64,000 bases of DNA from Psylliodes chrysocephalus (taxonomy: Eukaryota; Arthropoda; Insecta; Coleoptera; Chrysomelidae). Made by a program: the position numbers and the translations under genes. Positions within the stretch are counted from its first letter, which is position 1. The number at the start of each line of letters is the position of its first letter. A model generated the notes under the pieces. That model did no database searches and was not told the origin of the DNA. It saw nothing but the letters and a program-made list of their open reading frames with translations. The DNA is taken from the NCBI GenBank assembly GCA_927349885.1, contig OV651821.1, positions 26,388,704 to 26,452,703 on the forward strand, given 5' to 3'. Shown in pieces: positions 9,541 to 21,765 of the stretch.

Positions 9541-11297
9541 ATAATAAGAAATCATCGTAAAATTTATTTTGTTTGTAGTTGCAAAAGAACCTCCACGTGT
9601 TCCCATCGGTACAAAAGGACATCGAACAAAGTAAAAATAGAAATTAAAACTATTATCAAGATCACCAGTGCTCAGCCATTTAAAGGCACCAACATTAGTT
9701 TGAATGTCGGGACTTCGTTAATTATTTGCAAGACACCCTTTTTTTAATAATTCAATTTTTTTTCAAAACTTACGTTTTAGGCTTTAGGAAGGACAGTAAT
9801 CTTCAAATTTATCTGTGAAACTCCATACATTTTACTTTTTTTTTTTCTTTTTTATGTATTATTAAGGAATTTTGTCATACTGGAAACTGTCATGTCATTA
9901 CAAATGCGCGGTGTTGCCAACTTCTCCAATCATAATCAATTAAAAATAAATGTAATAAACTATAATTACACCACCCGTGGAAATCGCAAAAAAATGTGAT
10001 ATTTTGGGTCCGACTAATTTTAAGAACTCGGAATTTCGAAAAAAAAATTGTTACACTAAAAAGTACTCATTTTATATAGTAAGATTTTAAAGAGCGTCTT
10101 CCCAATAATTACTAATTTTATTTAAATTGTTGTAATACACAATTGACTGACTATTAATATTACATCATCTATAAAGTAATAAACAATGTTTACTTTTTAA
10201 AAACTCAATTACTTTATCCAAAAGTGTTCAAACTTTTTTCAAACAAGGAAATTTATTTATCTGACAACATATGACTTGACGGCCAACGTCAATGATTATC
10301 ATCAACTAAAGAGGATAGCCGAATTCGTTATGCCTCGGTGCCCGTTATACCCCGGCTTCCCCTACCACTTTTATCTACAATTGTGGTTACAATACCATGA
10401 CTTTAAAACAAATTTATCTATCACTTATTATCGTTGTTATAAGGTTGTCATCATAATCATTATATTCATATTTTATTTAAATCTTGGAAAATACAACTTG
10501 TGCTTTGCACTTAGGAGTGACATTTCAAAAAATTGTCAATAATAATATTAACCTTTGAATAAAATTTAATCAAAAGCAATGTATTGTCTCCCATAATCCG
10601 CCACTGACATGTCGGTCTGCATATATTAATCAATAAAATGATTTAAATAAAATATTGTGTTATTTGAAATGATAATTTATTGGAATATGCAGTCAATTAG
10701 GTAATGGACCTGGCGATAGCAGATTTACATTTTCACCTAGTTAACGTTGTTTGCTGATTTAGTTAATGAAAGGATAAATATTTAATTCAATTTTGATAGA
10801 ATCAATAATCAGTAGCTTTGAATTTGATATTAATTTAGTAGTTAGTAATATGAAATGTAGTTCAATATTCTAGTTATGTAAATTAATTTAAATTTTAAAC
10901 AAAAACAAAAAGTAAACATAGTTACATAAATGGTACTAGGTAAAGTAAATAATAATATGAAAAATCCAATTATGTCATGAGTGAAAATATTCCTTTTACG
11001 AGTATAATTAAAGTGCGTAACAAACGGAATAATTTAAACTTTTAAGGTTAGGTCCATATACGTAGCGTACCTAAAAGTTTTGAGATTTTGATATAAATCA
11101 TTTATTTAAAAAAAAATTCTTTTTTTAATACATTTTTGTACACTCATTCAAACCACAAAATCGTACTTTCAGTTGATCTTCGATTTTCGGAAATATATAA
11201 CCAACAACGAACAACTACTAGACTAAAAGGATTGAATTAAAGATTCATAAATAAGCTTTTTTAAGAAGGAAAGAAAAGTCTCACGTTGATGTGTTCC
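9541..11297. other. AT-rich sequence without a recognisable gene
   Basis: No domain, RNA gene or clear repeat is seen. The plus frame at 10276-10542 has ordinary length for chance and no motif. Confidence 0.55.
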
Positions 11298-11433
11298 TGC
11301 GACCTCTTTTGTAGTTTTAATTACTTCATTTATATTAAGGTATTGATTTTTGTACGAAGCCATTGGAACTGCAACCCTTAGTGTTCGTAGAATACTAAAA
11401 TATTTCTACCTTGTCCAGGGTAACGTCATTACA
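11298..11433 (+). repeat. 5' LTR (start approximate)
   Basis: Ends in CA at 11433, three bases before the primer-binding site. It shares the CAACCCTTA block and flanking bases with 13121-13273. The TGCGA start is a guess from weak alignment. Confidence 0.6.
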
Positions 11434-11436
11434 AAT

Positions 11437-11454
11437 TGGCGCCCAACGTGGGGC
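11437..11454 (+). other. Primer-binding site, tRNA-Lys type
   Basis: TGGCGCCCAACGTGGGGC is the 18-base complement of the 3' end of a lysine tRNA that many retroelements use to prime minus-strand DNA synthesis. It begins three bases after the LTR end. Confidence 0.85.
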
Positions 11455-11728
11455 ATAAATTTGGTCGCGGTAGGAGTGACGAAGGCAGGACAGCAAGGAT
11501 GGGTAAGAATGTTTTTCTTGTTACTGTAATATTTGTTTGTTTGTGGTGTGTTGGTTGTGAGAAAGAGGGAGAATGTTTATTTAGATAGTAAGTAAAGTAA
11601 AGAAAATAGATGCAATAAAAAGTGATACAAAGATGAATAATACAGAACAACTAGGCTAAGGAGAAGAGGATCACCAAAGTCAAGTAAAAGTTTGAGAGAA
11701 AGAAAGGACTAAGGAGTGTAGAAAGGAA

Positions 11729-12058
11729 ATGGATGTGATGGAAATGTTTAAAATATTAATGGTGAGAGTGGAAGAAAATGCAAAGAAGCTAGATGAGACT
11801 GGAGGAAAGATGGAAAAAATAATGGAAGAATTAGAAAATTATAATTATATTGAAAAAAATAAAAGTGTAGAAGTAAATTAAAAAGAAATATATGTACAAG
11901 AAATAGATGTTCAAGAAATAGATGTACAAGAAATAGATGTACAAGAAATAGATGTACAAGAAATAGATGTACAAGAAATAGATGTACAAGAAATAGATGT
12001 AAAGATAGAAGTAGAAGAAGAAGAAGTTAATGGAGAAAAACAGATTTATAAGAAGTAG
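11729..12058 (+). pseudogene. Gag-like coiled-coil ORF with VQEID repeats
   Basis: From ATG 11729 one frame runs 110 codons to TAG 12056-12058, with one internal TAA at 11879. The first 50 residues are a charged, Met-rich helix (MDVMEMFKILMVRVEENAKK) with coiled-coil character, as in the N-terminal part of many LTR-element Gag proteins. After the stop, seven exact or near-exact 15-bp repeats encode VQEID in the same frame, followed by an acidic stretch VEVEEEEV. Persistence of one frame across the repeat suggests it expanded while the gene was still translated. No zinc knuckle, protease or RT follows. The opposite-strand 101-aa frame is only the mirror of this repeat. Confidence 0.55.
11894..11998 (+). 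repeat. 15-bp minisatellite, seven units
   Basis: Unit GTACAAGAAATAGAT repeats seven times (105 bp), with one T change in unit two. It lies inside the gag-like frame and encodes VQEID. Confidence 0.95.
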
Positions 12059-12641
12059 CAAAAGAAAAAATGAGAAAGAAAATGAAAGAGAATAAAAACA
12101 AAAAATAGAAAACAAGATAAAGGAAAAAATACACAAAAAGGATTAAGACGAAGAACGTACAGACATTATAAAGAATGAAAGTAGAGAAAAAACAGATGCA
12201 GGGGGATAGAATAAATTACAAAATAATAAATAGAACTTAAAGTGATAGTAAAATAAAAGTAAAGCAGGTAGAGAAAATGTATGGAAAGCTAACAGAAAAT
12301 AAAAATGAAATAAATAGAGATAAAAGTGAAATAAGTCGAAGCAAGAATAAATTAACAAAAGGAGAGGTAAAGAAGAATGGGTGAAAATAATGAAAAATCG
12401 AAGGTTGACAAAATGGCGAGAATATGGAAATTGAGAAAATAAGTTGATAGATGAATGTGAAAGAATGTAGTGAATTAAAGAGGATAACTGAAATTTATTG
12501 TTTCATAAGATTAAATTGTTTAGGTATAAAGAGTAAATGCAGTATTTTTGAAATTAAGTTTGAAAGGTGCATCTCGGGCAGGACGGATCAGTGTTAGGCA
12601 GTGATGGGAATATTTTTTTCCAGTTTGTAAAATTCGGCTTG

Positions 12642-12667
12642 AAATAGTCCGTTAACACGGACTATTT
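12642..12667. other. Perfect 11-bp hairpin in LTR element
   Basis: AAATAGTCCGT, loop TAAC, ACGGACTATTT. It lies within the otherwise purine-rich internal region. Role unknown. Confidence 0.7.
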
Positions 12668-13120
12668 TATGTCAAATTTGGGGAATGTTGTCATGATTCC
12701 GTTATGATTGGATCTTTGATGTCATGTTTCCATTCTGTATCATTGGTGTCGATAAATTATTCGAAACGGTCTTAGGGTTTTGAAGTCAATTGTAGAGGGA
12801 TTTAAAAAAATAGGATTGTCATTAATTTTGGGAGAATGCTCATGGGTTTTCTAGAGAAGACAAGAAGGAAAATTATTAAGATTAGAATATAGTAAATATA
12901 TATTAATGTTGAAGATTGTATAGTTGATATAGATGAAATAATATATGAGAAAAGGGTATAAAAAAGTTTTATTAAAAGAAAATATTATAACAAGTAAAAA
13001 AAGGAGTCAAAAATAAGGAAGCATAGGAAATCAAACAATGAAAGAAGTTAGGTAGGAATTAAAACAGCAGATATAGAAAGGCAGGAATTAGACTAGAAGG
13101 CAGAACCGGGGAAAGAAAGA

Positions 13121-13273
13121 TGCGAAGTGGAAGATTGTTTTAGTTAAAATTCAAATTTTATATATAGATATTGATTTTGTTTGAAATTTTTATAGGAATC
13201 TATTGGATCCGCAACCCTTAATGCTCGTAGGCTATTGCAACAGTTCGTCATAGTTCAGGGTGGAACCATTACA
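13121..13273 (+). repeat. 3' LTR (start approximate)
   Basis: Diverged copy of 11298-11433 ending CATTACA at 13273. It is preceded by the purine run GGGGAAAGAAAGA (13108-13120), a plausible polypurine tract. Confidence 0.6.
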
Positions 13274-13275
13274 AT

Positions 13276-13530
13276 ATATTGCCATTTGTCTGTCTTCCTG
13301 GTTTGAAAGCTGCTTGTTCCTCTTCTAATTTTGATTCTACATATTTTTTTAATTTTTGTGTAAATTTTAAAGCTGATTTGAGTTAAGCATGTAGCTCTAT
13401 ACTCTATAATTTTTTTTCAGAGTGTCTGATACATACGTTTTTGCTATTTGTCTTCCAAAATCTCTCTAGGAGTTGTTTTTCCATTTTTTAATTGCTTCTT
13501 TTGCTATATTAAAAACAATATCGTTTAAAA
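13276..13530 (-). pseudogene. LINE reverse transcriptase relic (RTE/CR1-like)
   Basis: Reading leftward, the minus strand gives SALKFTQKLKKYVESKLEEE then QAAFKPGRQTNGNIL and a TAA. This corresponds to the RT finger region, where the family reads close to LEEEQAAFRPGRQT followed by an Asp-His. Further upstream, KEAIKKWKNN and DFGRQIAKTYVSD resemble the endonuclease-RT linker of such LINEs, separated from the RT by frame breaks. The match stops at the 3' end of the LTR element, so the LTR element may have inserted into this LINE. No continuation was recognised on the other side. Confidence 0.6.
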
Positions 13531-16500
13531 TTTAATTTTCTAGGTACCTAAAGTTTCTTAAATAAGTACATTCCAATTACAAATAAATCAAAAAACTATT
13601 TCGTCCTTGTAAAATAAACAACTATTATTTTTTGAAATCTTTTAAATTCATTTTTCTATGATAGACTACAAACTACTATCTTTAATGCTATAAACTCTAT
13701 ACCATTAATGGATATTAACCTATACTTTATTATTTTATATCCTGACCATCGATTCTAAGTTGAGTAATCCTTCATAAATCTCAATCTACGTCAGAGCATT
13801 TGAGAGGAGCAAACTTCTTCCGTCCAAAACAGAAACTTTACTAAAAAGTTATTTTAAGTACTTACGTTTTCCCTTGATATACGAAAAAAAAACTTCCATT
13901 TCGACCCTATACAGATTTTCTCAAATCTCTTTTTGACTTCTACGAACGTAATCATACCACACACGTAAGAAGGAAGCTATATACGCTTTTTACACGGTGG
14001 ATCAAGTTTAATTTAAATGAGTATGGATTTAAATAATTTCACAAACTCTCGTTTTTCTATTTTTCTAAGAACATAGAGTATTGCTCTATAGCTACAACAC
14101 TAGTACTATTATCTGCAATGTATTTTGATGATTCTTCGGTAGTTGAGAGTAGTACTGGCAATTGTAGAATGAATAAACCCGAGGGGGAAACCACTAAGGT
14201 CAAAACGTATCCGTATTTCGGAAATCATCTAAATATTTTTTATGATTTCGGTGATTTAACTTAATTTTATACGATGAACTTTTTTTTGGATTATTCCCTT
14301 GCTTTTGATCCACAAGCTGTTGTAATTACGTTTTTGATCTACAAATTGATTTCATTTTAATAAGAGAGAAAATTTGTAGTGATATTGGTGATTTTGAGTG
14401 GATACGTACCAGTATTTCGGGAGTGGTTTACCCCTTGGTTTTATCTGACATAGTTTTACAATAATTGCAGACAATATCGATATAATATCTTACGATTGGC
14501 CAAGTTGAAGGTCGTAGAACTGGTTTTTGATGAGTTGAAAACCTGCAGTTTTTATATTCATTTCAGGGCCTTCCAGTAGCTTGGCGTACACGGCTCCAGA
14601 TCCTAGAACAGTTTAGTATTTTACTGTGTATTGTTGTAGCACAGTTAGTGCACTGCACAACGGTTCCGTTCGGTAATATTTTTGATATTTTCACTTAGAT
14701 CTACTTATGTATTTCAAATGAGTAAAACGTTTATATCACTTGTCACAAGCAACTCATTAACTGTATAGAAGCGAGATAATCACTTTTCTCAGAATGACAT
14801 TTTTTTCTTAACACGTATAATGTTGATGCAAATCCATTATATTATTATTTTAAACAATTTTATACCAAATAATATATAAGGAATTAAATCAAAGTCGATT
14901 AGGGAGGGGGGAGTGGGAGGGGAGGGAGCATGTTAGCTCCCAGGGGCTAGACACTGGTCTTGGTACTGTATTTTACGACTATATGTAATGGGTTTAGCAA
15001 CTGACCCTATTATTTTTTATATATAGGGTTTTTTATGCGTAAATTTTTTAATATATTTATTTTCATTAAAGTAAATCCATAATGAGAGAATTAAAAAACA
15101 ATTTTCTTACGATTTTTCTTCTCTTCTTGAAAACCAGAAGTAAGTCCTAGAAACTGGGAGAAATTACTTCCATTAGTGAATTATATTAACAACTAAAGGT
15201 TTTCAATAAAAAAACAAACCGTTAAAATAATGCAAAACACTAAAATAAATTAATTTATTCAATTTAATGATAGAATTCCCTACCAGGTATCGATGATTAA
15301 TCTAGTAAAAACGTTCGATCACACTTTTTTAAGATAATTACCGAGCTGTTATGCAAAGTCCAGAAGTTAATTGCTTCTATAATTTCTTCCAAACGAAACA
15401 GATCCGTACTTGAAATTTAAAAGCTCATATCGCTCTAATTTTTGAGTTTATAAAACAAAATTAGTGGAAAAACTCTTAAAATAATAAATAAAAACATTCA
15501 TTTCGAACTAAGTTCCCTAACAAAGTTTAATTTATATTTTGGATCCAGTAGATACACATAATAAATATAATGTATGTTCAATCATTCCGCTAATATTCAC
15601 AGCTGCAAAGGGATTGATTCTCTCGTATTACTCATATAACCATATTTTGGCTAGCAAATAACTTTAATGTATTTACAGATTTGGAATGAACAACGAATTA
15701 ATTGATTAAAATAAAATGCGTTCAGTGATGGCATGTAACTGGCAGAAATCTTTAATTACACAAATTATTTTACAGATACTAATAAAAATTTCAGTTTAAC
15801 AAATTGTGAATAGCTCTTCAAATTTTGAAGAATTATGATTTGAAATATTATTACTTTTTTAAATAATTATTTGTAGCTTATAAATGGATTCCGCCAGTAT
15901 TAATTTAAAATGTTTGGTATTATTTTTATTCCATGTTACGACTATGGTGAACAAACATAACTGCAAAATCCCCGAAGTCCTCCGACGGGGTTTGACGTTT
16001 ACCACCTCTCTACCTACCAAAAGTCTTTCCAACTTCTGTTCTGTCCCTGCTTGACCTGCTATAGGTCTTTTTCTGCAGCCAGTTATTTGAAAATGATAGC
16101 ACAGTTTTTATGGCAAAGGTCTATATTTTTATATAATTTTGCTATCATTCAATTTCAAATAAACTATATCAAAAGCTTGCAAAATGCTTCCAAATCGCAT
16201 GAGCGGTTATGTACAGTTTGTAAAATGATCGAATTTTGACTGGTGACGATCTATCTTTGTATTTGCAAACATTCACGTAAAATTGTTTTTTAGGAATACG
16301 GACTTTTATTATATTTATTTTATTTGTATAAATTATTTTTTTTACTCAAGGAAGAGTTGTCATTAAAACGTGTCGCAAAAAACGAGTCCTCTACAGGATG
16401 CAGTAGAATATGTCCAGATAGTAAACTTCTTTAAAAACTGGTGTCGTTGTTTGGACACATAACCCAACTTTAACGATAATAAATTAATAAATATAAAAAA

Positions 16501-16687
16501 GTCTAACTTTAATTGCCCATACAATTTAAAATTTTGAATTAATCAAAGAGAATAGTAAGAGAGGACAGTCAGAACGAGTGAATAATTCTAAGAGAGATAG
16601 CGCTACACTAAAATGTAAAGGCATCTTATAGACGTCAGTTTAATATTTAAGTAGTATGCTCAACTGATTTCAATTTGTATATTTAAC
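13531..16687. other. AT-rich sequence, one G-quadruplex-type tract
   Basis: No gene is recognised. The exception to the AT-rich background is the G-tract at 14902-14926. A small CCCCG/CGGGG hairpin lies near 15970-15990. Confidence 0.55.
14902..14926 (+). other. G-quadruplex-forming tract
   Basis: The tract holds five runs of three or more G within 25 bases, separated by loops of one to three bases, which meets the usual G4 pattern. It is isolated in AT-rich DNA with no gene nearby. Confidence 0.75.
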
Positions 16688-17665
16688 GTAAGGAAGGTGG
16701 ATAGCCCCACCAGCACTTCATCCGCACTCAGCCAATTTTGCATCCACCTACATGGAGATCGTCAGTTAGTCTACAAATTTGATGTAGTTAACAACGTCAC
16801 CAAGAGGTGCCTTTCTTATATCGGCCGGTGTTAACCAAAACTTTACTTGAATTTCACAAGGGAAAGTTCTTAAATTAGTTTTGTCATGACCAATGTTGTC
16901 CGTCTAATAGAAGGGCCATGTCCAAATAGCATTTGGTTGGTTGTCTTCTTGGCTAGTGAATCAGCAAGAAGCTTACCTTTGGTCCATCTTAAGGTGATCA
17001 CATTGTTGATGTTAGGCTAAAGCTTCGTGACAATCTACAACTAACACTGAGTAAATTCGTGGCCTATCGAGTATGTTTCTCCCAGTGACATTATTTCTGG
17101 TAATTTATTTTGCTCCCATGAGAATTCCCATGAGTTCAGTTTAAACTACATTGGCACTATTGCCTATTTTATGTTTAGGCTTAAGGTTCTGGAGTATATT
17201 CCACATCTTGAGCCTTGTTTTGTTTTAGAATTGTCGGTGTAGATATGAATAATATCTAGCTCTTCTATTTGTTTCGTTAAAACTTATGAAAAATATAAAT
17301 TGAAGCAGTGGAAGCGTATCGAACGCTTACTGCTAGAAGCGAAGTCTCGTCTCATAAGATCCTACATCAGGTTCTAATCCAACCGTACGGATTTATGTCA
17401 TTACATCAGAGTAACATCTTTGATGTAAATATCAAGGGAAGTGAGATCAAGAATGACTTTTATGGCTCTGGTTGGATGGTTTTCATGGCTCCTGTTCTTT
17501 GTATTTGATTTAATTTGCAGATAGTCGTCAATTGTTAGGTTTTTGGTATCCAGACGAATGCATGTTAGCATCGTTCTTATGATGGCCGTGTAAGTCCATG
17601 TGACGAACCTAGGAGAGGGACCCCCCCAGGTGCCCACTACGGTTCGGCGGCATTGTTCATAATGA
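16688..17665 (-). mobile_element. Second copy of the 2.7-kb LINE family (heavily degraded)
   Basis: The segment parallels 2655-3965 in order. It has a 3' UTR like GGAAGGTGGATAGCC, then AACGTCACCAAGAGGTGC and TATCGGCCGGTGTTAA, then the RNase H body and the RT thumb (TYTAIIRTMLTCIRLDTKNL, IKVILDLTSLDIYIKDV) ending near the GGTTCGGCGGCATTGTTCAT block at 17640-17660. Internal deletions remove part of the Cys/His tail and of the RNase H domain. No frame is open for more than a short run. Same strand as the other copies. Confidence 0.82.
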
Positions 17666-17962
17666 TTTTAATATAGTTACGCTTTACTAATCAACTGGTA
17701 TTATTGATTTTGAGTCTCTGCGATTTTATTTGTATAGTGCTAAATTTATTTTGATTAACAAAATGGAAACATTTGACAGTAAATCAAATGAAATGTTATG
17801 CATTTATAAAAATTTCATACGTCCATGGTGCTATTGATCCAACCCCAATTCAACTATATTCCATAAGCATCCAGTAAGCCAGTATATAGCGCAAAACTTC
17901 TAGTAGGTAATCTTTCATTCATATTGTTGTGCGAGACGTTTTCAACCAGCGCCGTTATCCAA
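17666..17962. other. Spacer without a gene
   Basis: About 300 bp of AT-rich sequence between the LINE copy and the mariner element; nothing supported. Confidence 0.5.
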
Positions 17963-18768
17963 TCGACATCTAGACGCAACCAAATAACAAAACTGCGCGC
18001 GCAGAAGACGTCCTAGAGGGGTAGGGGAGAAAAGGAGTGCAGCGTTGGATAGCTGGACGTGTCTACTATTCCAGTACTAAAACACCTTTTTGTCGCTGTA
18101 TTAGTATTTTTTTTCTATAGAGGTTAGAGACGAACCTGTTTTTTCTCGTGCCGATAAATGTGTAATGAAACGGATCAATATGAAATTTCTCGTTAAATTA
18201 AAAAATCTTGTACTCGTGTTTTCGAATGGTATAAACGGTTTTCTGAAGGCCGAATATCGAAATTAAAATTGAAAGCCATGCTAATCGTTTTTTCGATATC
18301 AACAGCATCCGATGACTGAATGGGTTTCAGAGGGTCAAACCGTAAACCAAACTTACTATTTCAAAAGTTTTGGCAACACTGCGAGAACAAGTTTGTAAGA
18401 AACGGCCAGAGTTGTAAGTCGTGGATCTTGCACCAGGACAATACACCTGCGCTGCCTGTGAAGTGTTATTTATCCGCTAGAGGCACGCTGAACTCGCCTG
18501 ATTTAGTACCCTGTGACTTTTTCTGTTTCCGAAGATCAAGTCTGCCTTAAAAGGAACACGGTTCGCGTCGATGGAAGAGGTAAAGTGAAAATCGGCGGAT
18601 CTCCTAAATTATCTTACAAAAGAAGACTTCCAGCATTGCTTTGACCAATGAAAAAAACGAATAGAACGGTATGTGGCGAGGGGAGGGGAGTATATTTAAG
18701 AGGAGCATTCGATTGTAGAATAATTTTAAAAATAAGCAGTCTCGTTATTTACTTGCTAGACCTCATAC
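17963..18768 (+). mobile_element. Internally deleted mariner element
   Basis: Similar sequences in opposite orientation lie at about 17965-17996 (GCAACCAAATAACAAAACTG) and 18735-18767 (complement AGCAAGTAAATAACGAGACT), consistent with mariner terminal repeats. Between them the plus strand holds pieces of a mariner transposase. At about 800 bp, against about 1.3 kb for a full mariner, it has lost the middle. Confidence 0.72.
18170..18715 (+). pseudogene. Mariner transposase fragments
   Basis: The fragments are VFEWYKRFSEGR (end of the helix-turn-helix region); then, after a deletion, KLKLKAMLIVFFDI-type residues and TEWVSEGQTVNQTYYF in another frame; then SWILHQDNTPA (second catalytic Asp region); and NSPDLVPCDFFCF, matching the SPDLAPCDFFLF block that carries the third Asp in DD34D mariners. 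The first catalytic Asp block is deleted. At least three frameshifts separate the pieces. The 3' part continues with diverged remains of the C-terminus up to about 18715. Confidence 0.82.
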
Positions 18769-21645
18769 CTTCATGATATTTTTAAAAACTTTCCGAATGT
18801 AGTGACGATGGCAATACTCTTGCGTTCTAGACCTTCTCGTATCTACGTTAATCAGTGCGGTGCGCAGCATTTTTATACAAATAAGAAAAATTTTGATAGA
18901 AAGAGTTTGTTGTGTAGAGTAATTTTTCTATATAAATAAAAATAAATAAAATAAACAAACGTTATAATACACATTAGTGTTGTTTCAATTATCTGAGAGA
19001 CGACAAATATCATATTTCTATCGATAAATATATCAAAATAAAGTTATTTAATACAGATCCAACTTTCTTGTGGATAGTTTATAGAAATTTTATGGTTGTA
19101 TATTATGTCTGTTCATTTAGGGATTGTTAATTTTTCAATCATTTTGGGAGATTATCTAATGCCTCTAAAACAGTATTGATCATGAAATACAATGGTATTC
19201 GGATCGATTTAGCAACAACGTTAACATTCTAAGTGAAACGGTTGAAGTCATGGAGATATTTTTGGGACATGAACGTAGTGTTATATTTTTAAAATCTTTG
19301 ATTCAACTGTGAATGTGTCAAGTGCTATTTGTGCATATTCAAACTTCAAACTATAATTTGAAAATAATTGTCAAACTCATCTAACTTTCAACAAAGGTTT
19401 GAACCGTTTGTTGTAGACGATGCACGAATACCAAAGTTTTAGTTAAAATTTGGAAATATTTCTGCTGGAACGCCAAACTTGATGTGTGTTTGCTCCATAT
19501 GTTTGCAAATCGTTGAAAACAAAATCTAAAAGTAACTCTGTTCTAAACCAGAAAAATGAAGTATTTGGTAGGACGACCCCGTAAGTATAATAATATAAAC
19601 GTATGTGATAAATATTGCTTTTCGTTTTGTGATTCGAGGCAAAACAGGTAAATCCGGCCTAGCCAACGGAACGGCATTTAGGGCACAAAACACCCCATAT
19701 CCCTGGATTTGCAACTCCCAAAACGGCTTTATTTTCTCTTTATATAGCAAAATACAACTGACACGCGTGAGTAAACATTTATAATGAAATAATTTGGAAT
19801 GCATAGATGGTTGAGGGCGAAAAACACGCTATAAACACGGTTTAGCGGTGTAATATCAATTAAATGTTTCGTTGGTCTGTTTGAGGTTTTATATTTGGAA
19901 AATTATTTGATTTGAGTCATTAATTACACTTTTAAAATCACTGATTACCTGATTGTAGAGAACGATTAATTATTTTACATACGATTACTATGGAAAGCAG
20001 ATAAAAACACACCACCGGAAGGCGCAGACGGTGCAATAAATAGCATGGCAAGAAAAAAGCCCAGTAATTGCAATAAATAGAAATTTAAATAAATGGAAGC
20101 TCTAAATAGGAATAAACACTGTTTTCACCACTGTAGTAACTGATAAGCCTCTGTTGCCAGTGTAACAACTACTACGTTTTTAACTAATAACTAATTTAGA
20201 TTGCTATCACCAATGTACTATTAAGAGATGTGGCAGTCACCAGCCTTTGGGTTCTGGGGTTCCGAAGGAAAATCCATTTACCCGTTACAAAAAATATTAA
20301 TAAACTAAAAAATATAGAACAAAATAATCTCATAATAGCATAGTTGAGCGGTTTTGGCAATTGGTTAAAAACTCTGATAGCCTTTAGGGGTAGAAACACC
20401 AGAGCTTCGCACATGCTTATAGTAAGTGGGTAGGCAACCGACCGAAAAAGAGAATGAATAAACAGTAACTAATGTATATTTTAAAGAATTGCAAAAAAAA
20501 AAAATAGTATCTAGATAAAGAGGATTAATTTAAAGAGTAAACAAACTTAAACTACTACGATTTAGTGCACTATCTGACAATAAGTCCAAACATTTTGATA
20601 ACTTAAATGATAATTAAATTTATTTTTGTAATACACAAATTATGACATAGTAAACTATTTAATTTTAACCTATTATCAATTATAGCATTGGAAAATTACA
20701 TTATATATGACAAACGATTACGGCCCCTTTTAACAGTGTAGTTACTGATTATAGACCTACTCCATTTTAATCTAACAAATGGAATTTAAAATAATTGAGA
20801 ATCGATATGGACTAAATTATACCTATATCTTTTTATATATCAAAAAAAGTAGGAACAAAATTTTAGCTTATTTTTATCTGAAATATGCAGTAAAACTTTG
20901 AAAATATTAAAAAAGTGTTTGTTTATTATATAAAGAAAACAAAACGCCTCAGTTTAGTTTTCAGGAATTCGTGGGCCTAAGTTAACAATTCCTGTGGGTA
21001 ACTTTTCTATATTATGTACAATTTAAAAGTATTGTAGATGGATACTCAATATTTTTTCAGTGAAGACACCACAAAAACGTAGTATATATATATATATTCT
21101 ACCTCTGAAGGGCGAGTTTATTTAATTATTCTCCTTATATAAAATATAATATGGTATGTACCAAATGATTTTTGTAGCGGTATCTAGTGGACGTTAGTAA
21201 TTTATTTTACTCTTTTTTTCTTTAAAGAAAAACCTTATTCCTAAAAAAAACTGATTTCTAAAATTACATGTTTTTTATATAAAAAACAAGATTTTTTCAG
21301 TTTACACTACTAGGCGGTGCCTATGTATAAACTGATATACATATACATTCTTCTTATTTTCTTCATCTATAAATAAATAGTGATCCATTTGTGTGTAGAT
21401 TCCAAGGGTGACAATTTAAAAACTAATAATGGGCAATATAGGGTAAATAAAAGAGAATATCAAAATTGTATGAAACAGGTCGGTTTCAATCCAAAGGGAA
21501 CAACTTCTATTATATCTTTAACTGACATATGAAATTCCCCTCCAATTAGCCAATACACATTTAAAAGATAATTTTATTACGAATTCAGCAATACAATTGA
21601 TAATTGCGTTACTTTGGATTTTAGAGCCCTATCTCTCTGTAACTG
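18769..21645. other. AT-rich sequence without a recognisable gene
   Basis: No domain is recognised. There is a short TA dinucleotide run near 21078-21097 and a 20-bp perfect palindrome at 21269-21288 (TGTTTTTTATATAAAAAACA). Confidence 0.55.
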
Positions 21646-21765
21646 TAACGTATGGAGGGTGGCTTACCCCACGGCACTCAGATGCACTAATAAGATGATA
21701 TGCATCCTAATAAGATGATAGGAACCTCCTAGCTCGTGAGCTAACCTACAGATTTGTTCTAGCGG
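21646..21765 (-). mobile_element. Third copy of the LINE family, 3' end only
   Basis: About 110 bp match the 3' end of the 2655-4340 LINE: GGAGGGTGGCTTACCCCACG, GGCACTCAGATG, then CTCCTAGCTCGTGAGC and CTACAGATTTG. It includes an internal duplication of AATAAGATGATA. It is a severely 5'-truncated insertion. Confidence 0.78.

Larger units (their letters stand above)
11298..13273 (+). mobile_element. Short purine-rich LTR retroelement relic
   Basis: Two diverged copies of a terminal sequence end at 11433 and 13273. Both contain CAACCCTTA, a nearby TTCGTAG/CTCGTAG and a final ATTACA. The first is followed by a primer-binding-site sequence complementary to a tRNA-Lys 3' end. The space between is only about 1.7 kb, is strongly purine-rich on the plus strand and contains one short gag-like frame but no protease, RT or integrase. 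It is therefore a deleted or non-autonomous element. The outer LTR starts (about 11298 and 13121, both TGCGA) are uncertain, and no target duplication was found. Confidence 0.7.

Noticed and set aside
11831..12136. Minus-strand 101-aa frame rich in YIYFL repeats, looking like a membrane protein
   Set aside because: It is the opposite strand of the 15-bp VQEID minisatellite and purine-rich tract; the hydrophobic pattern is a by-product.
11293..13278. Target-site duplication of the LTR element
   Set aside because: The bases outside the two proposed LTR borders (GTTCC and ATATA) do not match; the outer borders may be misplaced.
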